Assembly (NCBI GenBank): GCA_040357565.1
Contig: JBDODJ010000019.1
Strand: one strand, 5' to 3'
Source: Cercozoa sp. M6MM
Lineage: Eukaryota; Endomyxa: Ascetosporea
Length of the DNA: 64,000 nt
Below are positions 1 through 11,212 of this stretch, piece after piece; the stretch's first letter is position 1, and each line of letters starts with the position of its first letter. The notes below the pieces were generated by a model. The model searched no databases, was not told the DNA's origin, and saw nothing but the letters and a program-made list of their open reading frames with translations. A program made the translations under genes and the position numbers.

Positions 1-213
1 GTCGGTGGCACTTTGCGTGCCAGGTGCACCCAGAAACATGGTCTGCATCTGCATCAAGGCACACGTGCAGACTTAAGTGGCTCGTTACATTCACGAAAGC
101 ACAAGCGTTGTACCGCCCTTCCGTCTGAGCGCATGGTTTGCACGACAGAAATCTGTGAACTCGAGCCGTCCGACGATGGCAGAGTAACGCGGTGCTGCCT
201 GCGTCACCACTGA

Positions 214-570
214 CTATGCAGACTTGGGACAGCACACGGACAAAGCCAAAAGGTACACTTCGGGCGCGTATTTGAACTTGCGGCGACTCTTCCGGCCCAT
301 ACCATCACTGCGTTCTTCTTTCTTCTCCTGTCGTTTGGCATGGTAAAAGAAGCAATCCCGACCTCGCGCACAGTAGCCTGCTCGCCAGTGTCTGGGAGCA
401 ACAAAGATTGTCTTAAACTTAGATGAAGAAAAGACAAAACGACGTACTTGCAAGGGATCGTAGATTCTTTCTTCTTCTGTTTTCTTTGTGTCGCTTGTCG
501 AAACGTTGGCTGATACGGTGGCATCTTCAAAGTCCTTGAAGTAGTAACACACTTGCGAACACCCTGACAC
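214..570 (-). CDS. Possible CCCH-type zinc-finger protein, partial
   Basis: Open frame with a segment reading FKTIFVAPRHWRAGYC followed by ARGRDCFFYH. The spacing C-x5-C-x3-H and the flanking basic residues resemble the second half of a CCCH zinc finger, an RNA-binding fold. The first cysteine expected about eight residues earlier is missing (Ala/Arg there), so the finger would be incomplete unless an intron is misread. A following stretch ends KFKYAPE just before a GT that could be a splice donor. No convincing partner exons were found. It could be a chance open frame. Confidence 0.3.
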   Translation of the reverse strand: MSGCSQVCYYFKDFEDATVSANVSTSDTKKTEEERIYDPLQVRRFVFSSSKFKTIFVAPRHWRAGYCARGRDCFFYHAKRQEKKEERSDGMGRKSRRKFKYAPEVYLLALSVCCPKSA

Positions 571-2084
571 CGGACGACGGTGCGCAAACCGGTGAGTAAT
601 TAGTTTTAATACTTATCATGAGCGCCGGGAAGGATACAATGGTCGCCAAACAGAAATTCACAAAACGGCGACCTTGGCATCATTGTTTAGATGCAACGAA
701 ATGCTTGAAATACTCGCAGTATTATTTAAGTTTGGTGGCTGTTCTGAGAACTGCTATGAGCGAAGCGGACTGTCAATGAGTGACTCGGGTCTCGCACGCG
801 AAATAATTAGAGATTCATTCCTTGGCATGCTCAGGGTGGGCTGCGTGCTAAGTGAACATCTGTGCGGTTGTTTAGTTCTTGTGTTTCGCTAATCTAGGAA
901 GATTGGTGTTGAGAGAATAATTGTTGATCACCTCGTTTAGGGATATCCATGGGGGTTTCGGGTGGTAAGGGGGCTTCAAACCACCTCTGGCTACAAGCAT
1001 GTCAGTTGGCTTTCCTGGCCCATTTTAGTCCTGATCGTGGGAGAAACGCTTCAAAAAATGCCCCAAGATTCGACACTGTTTTGGATTTGTCCTGAAAGCC
1101 ATGACACGTTCACAACTAATGCAAGATTGAGCTGCGATTCGACGTGCCCCTACTCACTCGCCAGTACCTTCACCTTGCAGTTTTGTCTTGAGTTGGTTTG
1201 TTTTAACTGGTTTGTGTGTCAAATGCCACCCAAAACGATGCGGTTCTACCGATTTCAGTACACAGTTGTTACTGCGGCTCAATGGCCCAATCAGTAAGGG
1301 AAAGGAGAGACTAAATAAATAATTCAGTTAGATAAGTCGTCACTCAGTTGAGTCAACGTTAGAACTGAAGGTGAAATACCCCTACTGGGTCTCGAAATGA
1401 TCCCACTGGATCTCGACCGAAGGAAGACGTCCTTGGTCGTAACAATGCGTTTAAGAAAGAAAAACTCCGCCAGGCTGAAGCCGTGACGGAGCTTTCTGCT
1501 TCTCTGCAAGGACTCTGTCCACGCAAGATCAAGCCAAAACACTCTTAAACTTCTCTCCAGTCTCAAACTTGTTTGAGACATAGATAATGACCTCCGCGCG
1601 GACGGGTCAGAGCAATGACTACTGAAGATGTGCAGTATCACAGTACTCGCATGCTGCTTGACTTACTGTTCCAACAGTGAAACTTATTGTTGGTTAACAT
1701 CTTTATCAAAATCAGAATGGAAGTCTGTACTACGTAGGCAGTCTTGAATTCTTCTCTTCTCGTCGCCCATCGTCGCCGGCGCCAGCATTCAACACGTGCA
1801 CCCGGGCCTCGACTCCACCAGACGAGAAGCAAAAGTGAAAGGCTCAGTCCGCTTAATCCTATGAAGAGGGGAAGAGCTAGACTCTAATTCATGTCAGCGC
1901 ACAGTACAGCAGGACAGGCAGTACGCTCGTACTGGTCATGTGTATGAATAATAATTTCATGCTCTTATGACCCACCCCAGACTGGTGCAGGGGAACTACA
2001 TAGTTGGTTTCCTAGAAGACTCAACTAACTAATAATTTCATGCTGTCAACTTCTATAGACATATCGCATATTCGACTCGGTAAA
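571..2084. other. Region with no supportable gene
   Basis: Apart from the repeat at 681-777 I see only short open frames with no recognisable motif or plausible splicing. Short motifs such as CTCAACTAACTAA near 2020 recur near 7090 and, in altered form, near 21710, and look like scattered intergenic sequence. The last part probably holds the 3' UTR of the minus-strand desaturase. Confidence 0.5.
681..777 (+). repeat. Dispersed repeat, copy 1 (inverted mate near 62.4 kb)
   Basis: About 97 bases matching the reverse complement of 62404-62491. The core (734-777) agrees over about 44 bases with two mismatches, and both copies begin with CATTGTTTAGAT. No protein is evident; it is probably a remnant of a dispersed element. 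Confidence 0.75.
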
Positions 2085-3962
2085 CTACTTGGACTTCTTG
2101 GTATCGCGCTTCACAGCGGTGGGTGGGTTCTTGAGCAAGTTGTAGTGCTTGCGCCACGCGGCCGGCAGTGTCGGGGTAGATCGGTACGGCACGCCGAACT
2201 TGTTGGCAACACGACGGGTGATCTCGGCGATGTCCTTGTAGTGCGAGAAGTGCACACTGTCCGTGCATATATGATAAACATCAAAGAGGTGTGTAAGCAC
2301 AGTACCCCGGGAACAGGTGGTGCTCGATCTGCGTGTTGAGGCCGCCGGAGAGGTGCAGCGCGAGACGCGAGTGCGGCGCAAAGCTGAAGCTCTCCTCGCA
2401 CTGGTAGGCACCCCAGTCAGTGCTGCGCTGCGGGAGCTGCGACGGCAGCGGCTTGGGTGACTCGGTGCGCGAGGCATCGCGCTCGTCATGCACCTCATCG
2501 ATCTCGTGATTGATCACGAACTGCAGCGCAAAGAAGAGCGAGTGCGCCAGCGTCGTGAGGAACCACACGTGCCAGATCTGGCCGAAGGGCACCAGCACCA
2601 GCGGCATGATCTGGTAGCACAAGCCGAGGATACTGCAGACAATGCCCTCCTCGCGCAGACCCGGCGCATCGTATCGCATGCGGAACGTCACCTGCTTGCC
2701 CGTCACGAGTTCTGCGCACACAGTCACAAGTCCTTCAGGTGTGTACAGTCCAACTGTACTGGAGAGGTACCCTTGATGGCGTTGAGTTGCACGAGCGGCG
2801 TCATAAAGGCGTAGAGCAGCCACGAGTAGATGTGCTGGTACTTGTGGTACCAGAAGCGACGCTGGTTGGCAGCAATCGACTTGATCGGAAAGGCACTGTC
2901 AGAGTCGAACGGCCACTCGTTGCTGCAGACATAACAACTATATACACTTCAACATTCTGTACATAGACATCTATATATATATATATATATATATTATGTA
3001 TATATGATAAGGAAAGCTGAGGGTGATTGTACGTGTAGATATGGTGCGCCACGACATGCTGCAGGTCCCAGTTCGGGGGTGCCCACAGGGCAATCAGCAC
3101 GGTGCCAATGCGGTACCACCAGCGATTCACAGCTGGATTGCGTGAGAGCTATCGATACAGACAACTTGGAGATACAAACCATGGGAGAGGGGCAATATTA
3201 ACAGCAAAGGAAAAGCGTAGTACGGCAAAGTGTGAGCCGCCGTGTGTGGTCTGAACGATGGTCATGCTGCGGCCAAAGGCGTGCAACAAGGCGGCCAGGA
3301 CAGTGCTCCAGTGGAAGCCGTACACCGGTGCCAGGATGAGGATAGCCACGAGCGAGCTGAGCTGTAGCACCACGTTCAGCACGGCGTAGAGCCAGTGCAG
3401 GTTGTCACTTTTCCAGTCAATGCCCTTGTCATCAAAGTGCTGCACCACTTGCTGCTTGAGCACCGAGTAGAACCCGTTCTTGTCGAACGTGAACTTCTGG
3501 CGACCGTAGAACTCCTCCGTTTCCTCGCGGTTTGCAGTGTCGATCTTGGGCTGCTTGTCCTCGGGAGCCAGGTACTTGTTCAGCACGTCCTGCGACGGCA
3601 GGCGCAAGTGGTACGAGTGGAACAGACCCTGCAAACACACTGACACCTCGAACAACCCAAGTCAGAATCACACAGGTCAATACCGAGCAGTCGCGGCCCT
3701 TGCCGAGCCAGAGCGCGTGCAAGCCACCTGGGTGACGGTCAGCAAAAGGCGCAAAGTCGTACGCCTTGCCGTCGAGGTACCACAGGTCCGGGTCGAGCTT
3801 GCCGAACCACTTCTTCTCGACCTGCGCGCTCTTGGTGCGCAGACCGCGCGAGTAGAACTTAAAGGCCAGGGCCAGCATACCCGCCGTCAGCAGCAGAAAC
3901 GCCACGACGCGTGACGAGTCGATGCGCTCGGCCAGCAGCGACAACACTTGCGCCACGACCAT
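2085..3962 (-). CDS. Cytochrome b5 fusion front-end fatty-acid desaturase
   Basis: Membrane (ER-type) acyl desaturase that adds a double bond between an existing one and the carboxyl end in polyunsaturated fatty acid synthesis. The start ATG is at 3960-3962 and about six exons follow. Order: an N-terminal hydrophobic segment (VVAFLLLTAGMLALAF), a cytochrome b5 domain with the haem motif DRHPGG and a second haem histidine in LFHSYH, then the desaturase domain. Its three histidine boxes are HGGSH, HVVAHH and QIEHH. The glutamine in the third box is diagnostic of front-end (delta-4/5/6/8) enzymes. Splicing between HHIYT and NEWPF is clean (GT...CTGCAG). An intron near 2970-3000 carries a TA microsatellite. 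The last exon ends TKKSK. Regioselectivity cannot be read from sequence; the second box and the following residues look closest to delta-5 types. Confidence 0.9.
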
Positions 3963-4966
3963 GCTTGACAACACCCTGAAACCACAGACACAGCCGTCAG
4001 TTGCAGCACGCCAACACAAGCGAAAAAAGCAGGCACCACTAGAACAAAATGCGCCAAAATACTCGAGCTTGTTACAACAAGACGTGCCGGGAAAGCCTCG
4101 TGAACTGCGTGGACTTGTCAGCTGAGATATTGTCAAAAAGGCGTTTTCGCGGATGCGCGACACTTGGGACACTGGACTGTACATTTTGCTGTTTGCAATA
4201 GTGCGGTGATTTAAGGTCAAACACGGAAGCCCTTGGGCGCAGCACCACCAGCTAATTAATTTACTCGATTTTTCGCCAATTTCACTGTTTTCTTTCAATT
4301 TTTTATTGACGGCTGGACATCACTCAACGCAATTCAGTTAACGTTTTCAACATGCTGAGCATCGTAGGTAACTCGACGTCTCCGTCGATCACTTGCCCAC
4401 GGCTAGCGGAAGTTCTTTCCACACTTTCCACACGCAGCGGAGTTTCCTGCACGGACCGGTGTGCCTGCAATTTCCAGTACAGCCAGTCGACCAGTCAATT
4501 CCCCAGCCACAGATAAACTCAGAAAGATGCTGACCATCGGCCGAGTTGCGCTTGCAACCCTTGCACATCGATGTTCCACACGATTTGCAATTCTAGGGAG
4601 GCAGATACATACCCTGATGAACTGGCACAATTTTAATCCTAAATACGAAATACGATGGTATCGCTCGTTCCGCAGCCTGACGAATGACGGCACATGTTCG
4701 AAGTCGAGACGGGGGTTCCTTAATCTGCCCTTGCAAACAAGAAACTGCAAAGCTAGCGAGTCGAATGTTTTGATATTCAGCGCGGATGTAGGTTGGACTA
4801 TCTCGTTCGACCCTGGCGTTGTTCACTTTCAGCCCGCTGGGGAATCAAAAACTAAAATCAATCTGGAAAAACTACGACAGCTCAGCCGCGCAGCAGCATG
4901 TCTCCGTGCGTGCAACTTTAATTTAGACAGTGTTCAAGTGAGTGTAGTGTGGGCAAAGTGCAAGAA
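3963..4966. other. Intergenic region between divergent desaturase and oxoacyl-ACP synthase genes
   Basis: About 1 kb between two genes read in opposite directions, so it must hold both promoters. No TATA box stands out. An open stretch from the ATG at 4527 encodes MLTIGRVALATLAHRCSTRF, which looks like a mitochondrial targeting peptide. It could be a 5' exon of the oxoacyl-ACP synthase, but I could not join it in frame with confidence. Confidence 0.45.
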
Positions 4967-6966
4967 ATGCGGCGCGTCGTGCTGACAGGTATTGGGATGG
5001 TGACGCCTCTTGGTGCCACCGCGCGCACATCCTGGGAGACACTCTGTGCCGGCGGCAGTGGCATAGACTTTCTGGACTTTGGCGATGAGCATGTAGGATT
5101 CAAGGGAGTCCAGTAAAGTATGATGCTGATCTGTGATGCTGACTGTGGCACAGGCAGAGGTGGTGGCGCGTCTGCGGCAGAAGGTGTCGGTGGCGGCACG
5201 TGCGGCCGAGTTCGACGCCAAGCAGTTATTGTCGCTGAACGAACGACGTGGTGCGGCACGATTCGCGCTGATGGCGCAGGTGGCAGCCCGACAGGCGCTG
5301 CAGGACGCGGGTCTGCACGAGCTGAGTGCGCAGCAGTGCCGCCGGACTGGTGTCAGTATCGGCAGCGGCATGGGCGGCGTCGAGGTCGTCGAAGAGAGCG
5401 CGCACCAGCTCTTGTCAGGTCAGCGCGATGTGCGACGAATCTCGCCCTTTTACATTCCGCTTGTGCTGCCCAACACGGCTGCCGGCCTGGTGAGTATCGC
5501 GCACAACCTGCAGGGACCCAACCTCGCTCCAGCCACGGCGTGTGCCTCGTATCCCATCCTCGTGATCTTTCACCTTGCTTTGTGTTGGTGTTACTGGAGG
5601 TGCTTGCAGTGGTGCGCATGCCATCGGCGACGCACTGCGTGTGCTGCAACGTGGCGAGTGCGACATCATGTGTACCTAACCTATGATATCTACCCCTATG
5701 ATATCCCTTGTGTTTATACCCCCCCCCCCACTTGCATCGACAGTGGCTGGCGGTGCTGAAGCAGCTCTAACGCCACTCGCTTTGTACAGTGTCACTTTGT
5801 ACAGTGCCACTTTGTATAGTGTCACTTTGGTCCCTTTCTTTGCTTAGTGTGCTGTATCTGACTGACACAGGGCAGGCTTCGCGGCCTGCAAGGCCTTGTC
5901 GCCGCGTGTGCCACGCGACTCAGCGGAAGCAAGCGAACTAAGCTGTCCGTTCGACCGCAAGCGCGACGGTTTCGTGGCCGGTGAAGGCGCTGCTGTTGTT
6001 GGTAGCTGTGCTTTGTTCTAATAAGGTATATAAGTTATACGAATAAGGTGTACTCATAAGATATACTCATAAGATATACTAATAAGATATACTAATAAGA
6101 TATACTAATAAGGTATACTCATAAGGTATACTAATAAGGTATACTCATAAGGTATACTAATAAGGTATACTAGTAAGGTATACTAGTAAGGTACACTAGT
6201 AAGGTATGCTAGTAAGGTATGTTAGTAAGGTATAATAGTAAGGTATGTTAGTGAGGTATACTAGTAAGGTGTAGTAAGGTATACGAGTAAAGTATACGAG
6301 TAAGGTATGGAGGAGGTGTTAGCGCAGTGCTGGAGACACTGGAGAACTTCCAGCAGCGACGCCAGAGGGACGCGAGTGCGCGCGTGATCTGCGAAGTCGC
6401 CGGCTTTGGCGCGGCGGCCGATGCGTCGCACCTGACGTCTCCCAAAGGCGATGGCGCCGCCTTGGCCATGTCGCGTGCACTGGCTGACTCGCAAATCGAG
6501 TCGATCGATCGTGTCTATCTGAACGCTCATGCCACGTCGACTCCGACCGGCGATGTGGCTGAAGTCGCCGCTGCCAGAAGCGTTCTTCGGCAAGGCGCTT
6601 TCTGTCACACCGCACCCAGGATCGGCGAGGTCGCTGTGGCCTCCACCAAGGGTGCCACTGGACACCTCCTCGGTGCTGCTGGTGCCATGGAGGCCGCCTT
6701 CTCGGCACTCTGCCTGCAGCATCAGCTCACTGTCCCAACGCGCAATCTTGTCGAACTCGACCCCGAAATCGCCGAGCTCGCTCACGATGCTTCCTTTGAC
6801 ATGTACGGACACTCTGTAGTCTGTCTTTGTGAGGGATACACTGTCACACAGGATGGAAGGAACCGACGGTAACGCAAGGTCGTGCGAGTTCGATGTCGCC
6901 ATCAGCAACAGTTTCGGCTTTGGTGGCACCAACACCTCGCTCGTTCTGCGCCGCTTTGTGGAATGA
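4967..6966 (+). CDS. fabF/OXSM-like: 3-oxoacyl-[acyl-carrier-protein] synthase II (KAS II / mitochondrial KAS)
   Basis: Condensing enzyme that extends acyl-ACP with malonyl-ACP in type II fatty acid synthesis. The frame starts [16 protein letters not shown], the usual beginning of the KAS fold. Catalytic landmarks are present: the cysteine in ATACAS, the histidine in [11 protein letters not shown], the lysine/histidine in [14 protein letters not shown], and the C-terminal [10 protein letters not shown] join about seven exons: ACAS to GAHAIGD across an intron ending CTTGCAG, IM to [14 protein letters not shown], then [14 protein letters not shown] to VLETLENF across the minisatellite intron, and a last intron ending CACACAG before [10 protein letters not shown]. 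The protein ends RRFVE. No targeting peptide lies in the main frame, so an upstream exon (see 4527) may be missing. Mitochondrial or plastid location is therefore open. Confidence 0.9.
6020..6311 (+). repeat. AT-rich minisatellite inside a KAS intron
   Basis: About 20 copies of a 13-14 base unit close to ATAAGGTATACT(A/C), drifting along the array to TAGTAAGGTATG. It fills most of the intron between the exons ending GAAVV and starting VLETLENF. Confidence 0.9.
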
Positions 6967-7264
6967 GCCGAGCTACGTCAGAGTAATTAGTAATCACTCA
7001 TTTACGTCGCAGATCGAGATCTAGCTAAAGCACAGAAGGCCTCGTCTGGGTCCGATAGCATGAGAAGCCAAGAGAAGGAGGGAACTACTGAGATACGACT
7101 CAACTAACTGAGTAATCCGACCTTTACGTGAATAATCGAAGGGAGCTGGGCGGTTGAGAAGTGGGCGGACGGTGCAAGGCCAATTCAGGATTGGGGCATG
7201 GAGAGGAACGAACGTAAATTTACGGTAGCTAACTAACTGGACCTTGTAAAGTACGAATTGGACT
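6967..7264. other. Intergenic, nothing recognised
   Basis: About 300 bases between the KAS stop and the convergent Lys/Arg-rich frame. It holds the motif CTCAACTAACTGAG and no open frame of note. Confidence 0.5.
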
Positions 7265-8103
7265 TTAAGGTAAGGTGCGGCGGTCGAGCATAATTTTTTC
7301 AGGTCGTCGGCGAGAAGTAGTGACGCGACTCAGAGAATCGGAATTGCGTTCTGCGATTTCGATCCAAGGAGACAAATTAGTTTCACTGAAAGCTGCGGTG
7401 AAACAGTCTGTACATTTTTTGGTGCGACGTCGAGCGAGTACACGACGTGCGTTCTTTCTCGTGACAGAAGCGCGTTTTTTGGTGCGCACACGAGAACGCT
7501 GCCGGAGCATCTCGTTCTTGCTCTTGGCCGCACGAAGATTGATCGATGCCTTCTTTTTCTTGCTTTCACCCGCGAGGCGTCGACAGGCTGCGATAGCTTC
7601 TCGACCGACTTTGCTTCAGCTAGGGGAATTTCGACTCCTTTTTTGACAGAGAGTGCTTCTTTTGCAGCGAGTGCCCCTTTGACATTTGCTGATTCCTTTA
7701 GGAGCATTTTCCGATCAGCCTTCTGCGAGTTTCAAAATTCGGCTTTCGTGGTAATTTTTGATTTACTTTTCCAAGGGGAACGTACCTTTGAGCTGTGCTT
7801 GATATCTTGACGCAAGCGATGCATCAGCGACGCGGATTGCTTTGATTGTGCAGGCAGCTCGAATTTCTCGCGCAACTTGAATTTGCCTTCAGTTTTGAGA
7901 ACAGCAGGCCGCTTTGCCTCTTGCACAGGCGCCTCCTTCTTCTGTCCCGCAACAGACATAGCGACAGGAGGTTTCACGACTTCCTTGGCAACGCTGGGCA
8001 AGTTCAAACCAACAAAGGAGCGCAACTGCTCATACAAGCCTTCGGCCGCAACAAGTCGGAGATGCATGCATCCGACAGCAAGGATCCAGATGAAACGTAG
8101 CAT
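7265..8103 (-). CDS. Hypothetical Lys/Arg-rich protein with possible signal peptide
   Basis: Unrecognised. The upstream frame (8103 to about 7790) begins MLRFIWILAVGCMHLRLVAA, a plausible secretory signal, then turns lysine-rich (SVAGQKKEAPVQEAKRP). An intron with donor GTACGTTCC and acceptor CTCGCAG would join HSSK to KADRKMLLKESANVKG. Further down the same frame becomes arginine-poor nonsense, while another frame reads GESKKKKASINLRAAKS and RVRTKKRASVTRKNARR, so a further intron or a sequence error probably lies near 7580-7620. The basic tail could bind nucleic acid or acidic polymer. Exon structure is unsure. Confidence 0.35.
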
Positions 8104-8402
8104 CTCGCGTTTCTTTGAGACTATTGCTTCAGTTGGGAACTCGAATTATTCTTCCACGAGTGTAGTTACGTTTAGGAGTCAACTGTTTCAGAGGGAACAA
8201 GGCGACTGCCTGCAAACTGAACTGAAAAAGCCGTTGGAGCGCAAGAAACGACGACTCCGAAATTCGGACTGAGGTTTCTGACACATTTATCCGAACGCGA
8301 CGGCGAAGTTCACAGTGCACGTACTATCGTAAATAATCGAGACGTTTCATCGCGTTCGCCTTTATTTCGCTTCGCTTGCAAGCGAAGTTCAATCCAACGC
8401 GA

Positions 8403-9295
8403 TCAATGGTGCGGTTTCGGTCTTGCGCGAAACGGTTCGAACACCTTGGTCAGCAGCTGCACGCAGGCACTGCGCCGCACCCTCGTGTTGGTCTGCGCAG
8501 AGTAATGAATCAATGCTGCACTAAAGTATGACTCGAATACTGTACCTGTGTAAGAGGCCGACCACCAAAGTTAGCTTCCGACGCACTGCACCCACATGCA
8601 TACGATTAAGCGGAGGTTTAATATTATAGTAAATCGGGAAAAGCACCTGCCATCATCAAGGAAGTTGTAGGTGCGACTGTCGCGATGCAACAGCGACACG
8701 ACGTAGTTGAACGCAATATCCTCGCAGTTGAGTTCTCTGCTGATGAGATCGCGGACTCGCTGCGGCAGTATCCTCATGTACATGTCCAATGCCCTGTTGA
8801 AGCGATGATATGCGATCGATGAAACTTCAGCAACTGAGGGCATAAAAAAGGCAGCATAAAAGCACCTTTTCGGCACGAAAGCAGCACTCGTTAGAGCCAA
8901 CGCGTGCACCATCTTTCCAGTGCCGTAGAGTCCACAAACTGCAGAACGAAAGAGCTGGTCTCCACTGTTCGGAATAACGGCAGAACTCTACCTTCATCAT
9001 CGTGCCTCCGCCAGCCCATCGGCCGCGTGACTGCGTTCTTCACCGGCATCTGCATGCGAGTCGTGTTTGCAGCTCGAACAACCGCCTCCATTGCACTGCA
9101 CGAGAACCACCGATCGTCGTCGGTCTGTGCACACTCGAGAGGTCCCAGTATTCATGCAACACTCAACACTAATGATACGTTGGCCACGTAGTCAACATCG
9201 CCCAACAGTGACTCGAACTGTGACACTGAGTTCGCAATCTTTCCTTCCGTGCGACGTCGTTGGAACTCGTGTTCCACGCCAAACCTGTCTCCTGC

Positions 9296-9352
<57 letters not shown>

Positions 9353-10229
9353 CAAGACCAGTTTTGGTAGGTGCCAGCACCAGCGTAGGGTGTCCCTTTA
9401 GTGTAAACACCACTGGCGACTCGGGCAACTGCTCCAGGCTGTCCTCGTTGAGACAAGTGTACTGCGAGAGAAGCGCGTCGTTAGTCGCACTTCGTTTGAA
9501 CAAGCGAAACGCTGCTGTGGCATCCATGTCCCACATCGACACCACCACTCGTTCCGTCGTTTTGCACTGCAGCCTCACAACATACACCCTTCTCCTCTGT
9601 GACATACACAGTATGCTGTCTCACTACCTTGAGCATTGCAGGCAAGGCCTTTCGCATGTACCGAGGCAGACGAGCAGAGCCTCCACGCACCAAAGCACTC
9701 ACTGTCGTGACATTATCGAAGTCGTCATTGCTGCTCTGGTGGACATCCAGCCACTCCTCTTGTATCCGTGCGTGCAACTCGGCGTGCTCTGGCTGCACAC
9801 TCGGGATGTGTGTCTCGCTGGCGTACTCTTCGTAGGAGATATCGCTGCCTTTGACACACTGTGTGCTCATTGAGAAAGGTCGCAGCGACGACAAATCTTC
9901 GCTTTCGACATGTTGTGACAGTAAAGCTGCTATCTCGTTCGCTCTGCGAAACAGTCAAGTGGAGTCAAGCCAAGCCAAGATTCGGAAAAGCTATACCTGC
10001 CAATCAGAGCACTCGATGACGTTGGTTCGTATACCGTCGGATCAGGTCGCTTGGTCACTCGCTCGTCGCGCGCGTCAGGACCAGTTGACGCACTTGGAGG
10101 TGGAGTGTGGGATGACAACGACAGGACAAGCTGCTGAATTTCCGCACGCCGTTGGCCCGCCACGAAAAAAGCGACAGCTAAAGCCGACACAAGCAGCAGC
10201 TGCATCAAGATATGCCTGTGTGCAGACAT
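8403..10229 (-). CDS. GT64 (exostosin-like) glycosyltransferase, type II membrane protein
   Basis: Golgi/ER glycosyltransferase of the GT64 family, the C-terminal catalytic domain of exostosins, which transfers N-acetylhexosamine in glycan synthesis. The N terminus MSAHRHILMQLLLVSALAVA is a short cytosolic tail and signal anchor. A Ser/Pro-rich stem follows (LSSHTPPPSASTG). Exons then include LPRYMRKALPAMLK, MWDMDATAAFRLFKRSATN and SPVVFTLKGHPTLVLAPTK. The family signature is near the end: HALALTSAAFVP followed about 55 residues later by LNCEDIAFNYVVS, matching the LTGAAF...NCEDIAMNFLV pattern of GT64. The last exon ends ACVQLLTKVFEPF...PHH. One intron holds a TG microsatellite. The DxD metal site was not located with certainty, and the middle exons (8910-9200) are the least secure. 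Confidence 0.75.
9299..9350 (+). repeat. (TG)n microsatellite in GT64 intron
   Basis: About 25 TG units, read as CA repeats on the coding strand. It lies directly after the exon ending LAPTKTGLG. Confidence 0.95.
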
Positions 10230-10404
10230 CTGATCTGACCCTTTACAGCATAGAAATTGCCCAGCTGACGTGAATTGCTTCGAGTGATCGACAACATCAT
10301 TTGGTGCTGACATCCATTGCTGCCGACCGCTGTGTCAAACCAACTTAAGTAACGTAGTGCATTTTAGGCCTAGTTCCTCGTTTTATTCGTCGTGCAGGCC
10401 GGGG

Positions 10405-11177
10405 TCAGCAGGCGAAGCTCACAAGCATCTGCAGCAGCTCGGCCGTTGGACGCATGTCCTCGCTGACGCGCTCGATGTCGAGCTCGCCTGCGTTGCGCAC
10501 CTGCTTGAGGTTGAAGACGGCGCGAGCGGCGCCGAGAACCACCGAGCGCAGCGGCTCGTTGCGCGGCTCGTTGAAGAAGTCGCGGCCCTGCGTGCCGACA
10601 CGGGCGTCCAGTTCGGCCACGAGGCGGCTCAGCACTCGGTCGGCGTCCTGCGGCTGTTTCTGCTGTCGCAGAGCGCTGGCATAGATGAGCATGCAGCCCA
10701 GGTCGTCGATTCCGAGGTCGTCCACGTAGAGTTTGCCGTACTTGATCTGCACACCAGAGTGTCAGTACACAAGAGTGTGCAGGTATGAGGAGTAAGGTAC
10801 CACAGCATTCGCGTTGCCCTGCTTGTGGAAGACACGCAGCGCCAGCTTGAGCACATCGGGGTCCGAGCGTCGCTCCAGCAGTCCCTTGAGCGTGAAGGCG
10901 GCCTCCTCGAGGTCCTTGTGGTGCGCAAAGGCCACCTTGGCGTGCAGCAGCAGCGTGCGACTGTCGATACCGCGACTCAGTCGCATGGCCTGCTTCACCT
11001 CGGCGTCGGCCTCCTGCCACCGACCGGCGTTGATCTGAACCATACACACACACATATTTATATATACACACATATATATCTACACACACATATATATCTA
11101 CACACACACATATATATATACACACACATATATATATATATATACACACACATATATATTATACACATATATATTAT

Positions 11178-11212
<35 letters not shown>

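Noticed and set aside
5120-5686. Long plus-strand Gly/Arg/Ala-rich frame
   Set aside because: Shadow of the KAS exons in another frame; the real frame carries the catalytic motifs.
9152-9605. Open frames made of alternating Thr-His or Val-Cys
   Set aside because: They are translations of the TG microsatellite in a GT64 intron; the same holds for the frames across the gaps at 40.0-40.4 kb and the CA run at 31.55 kb.
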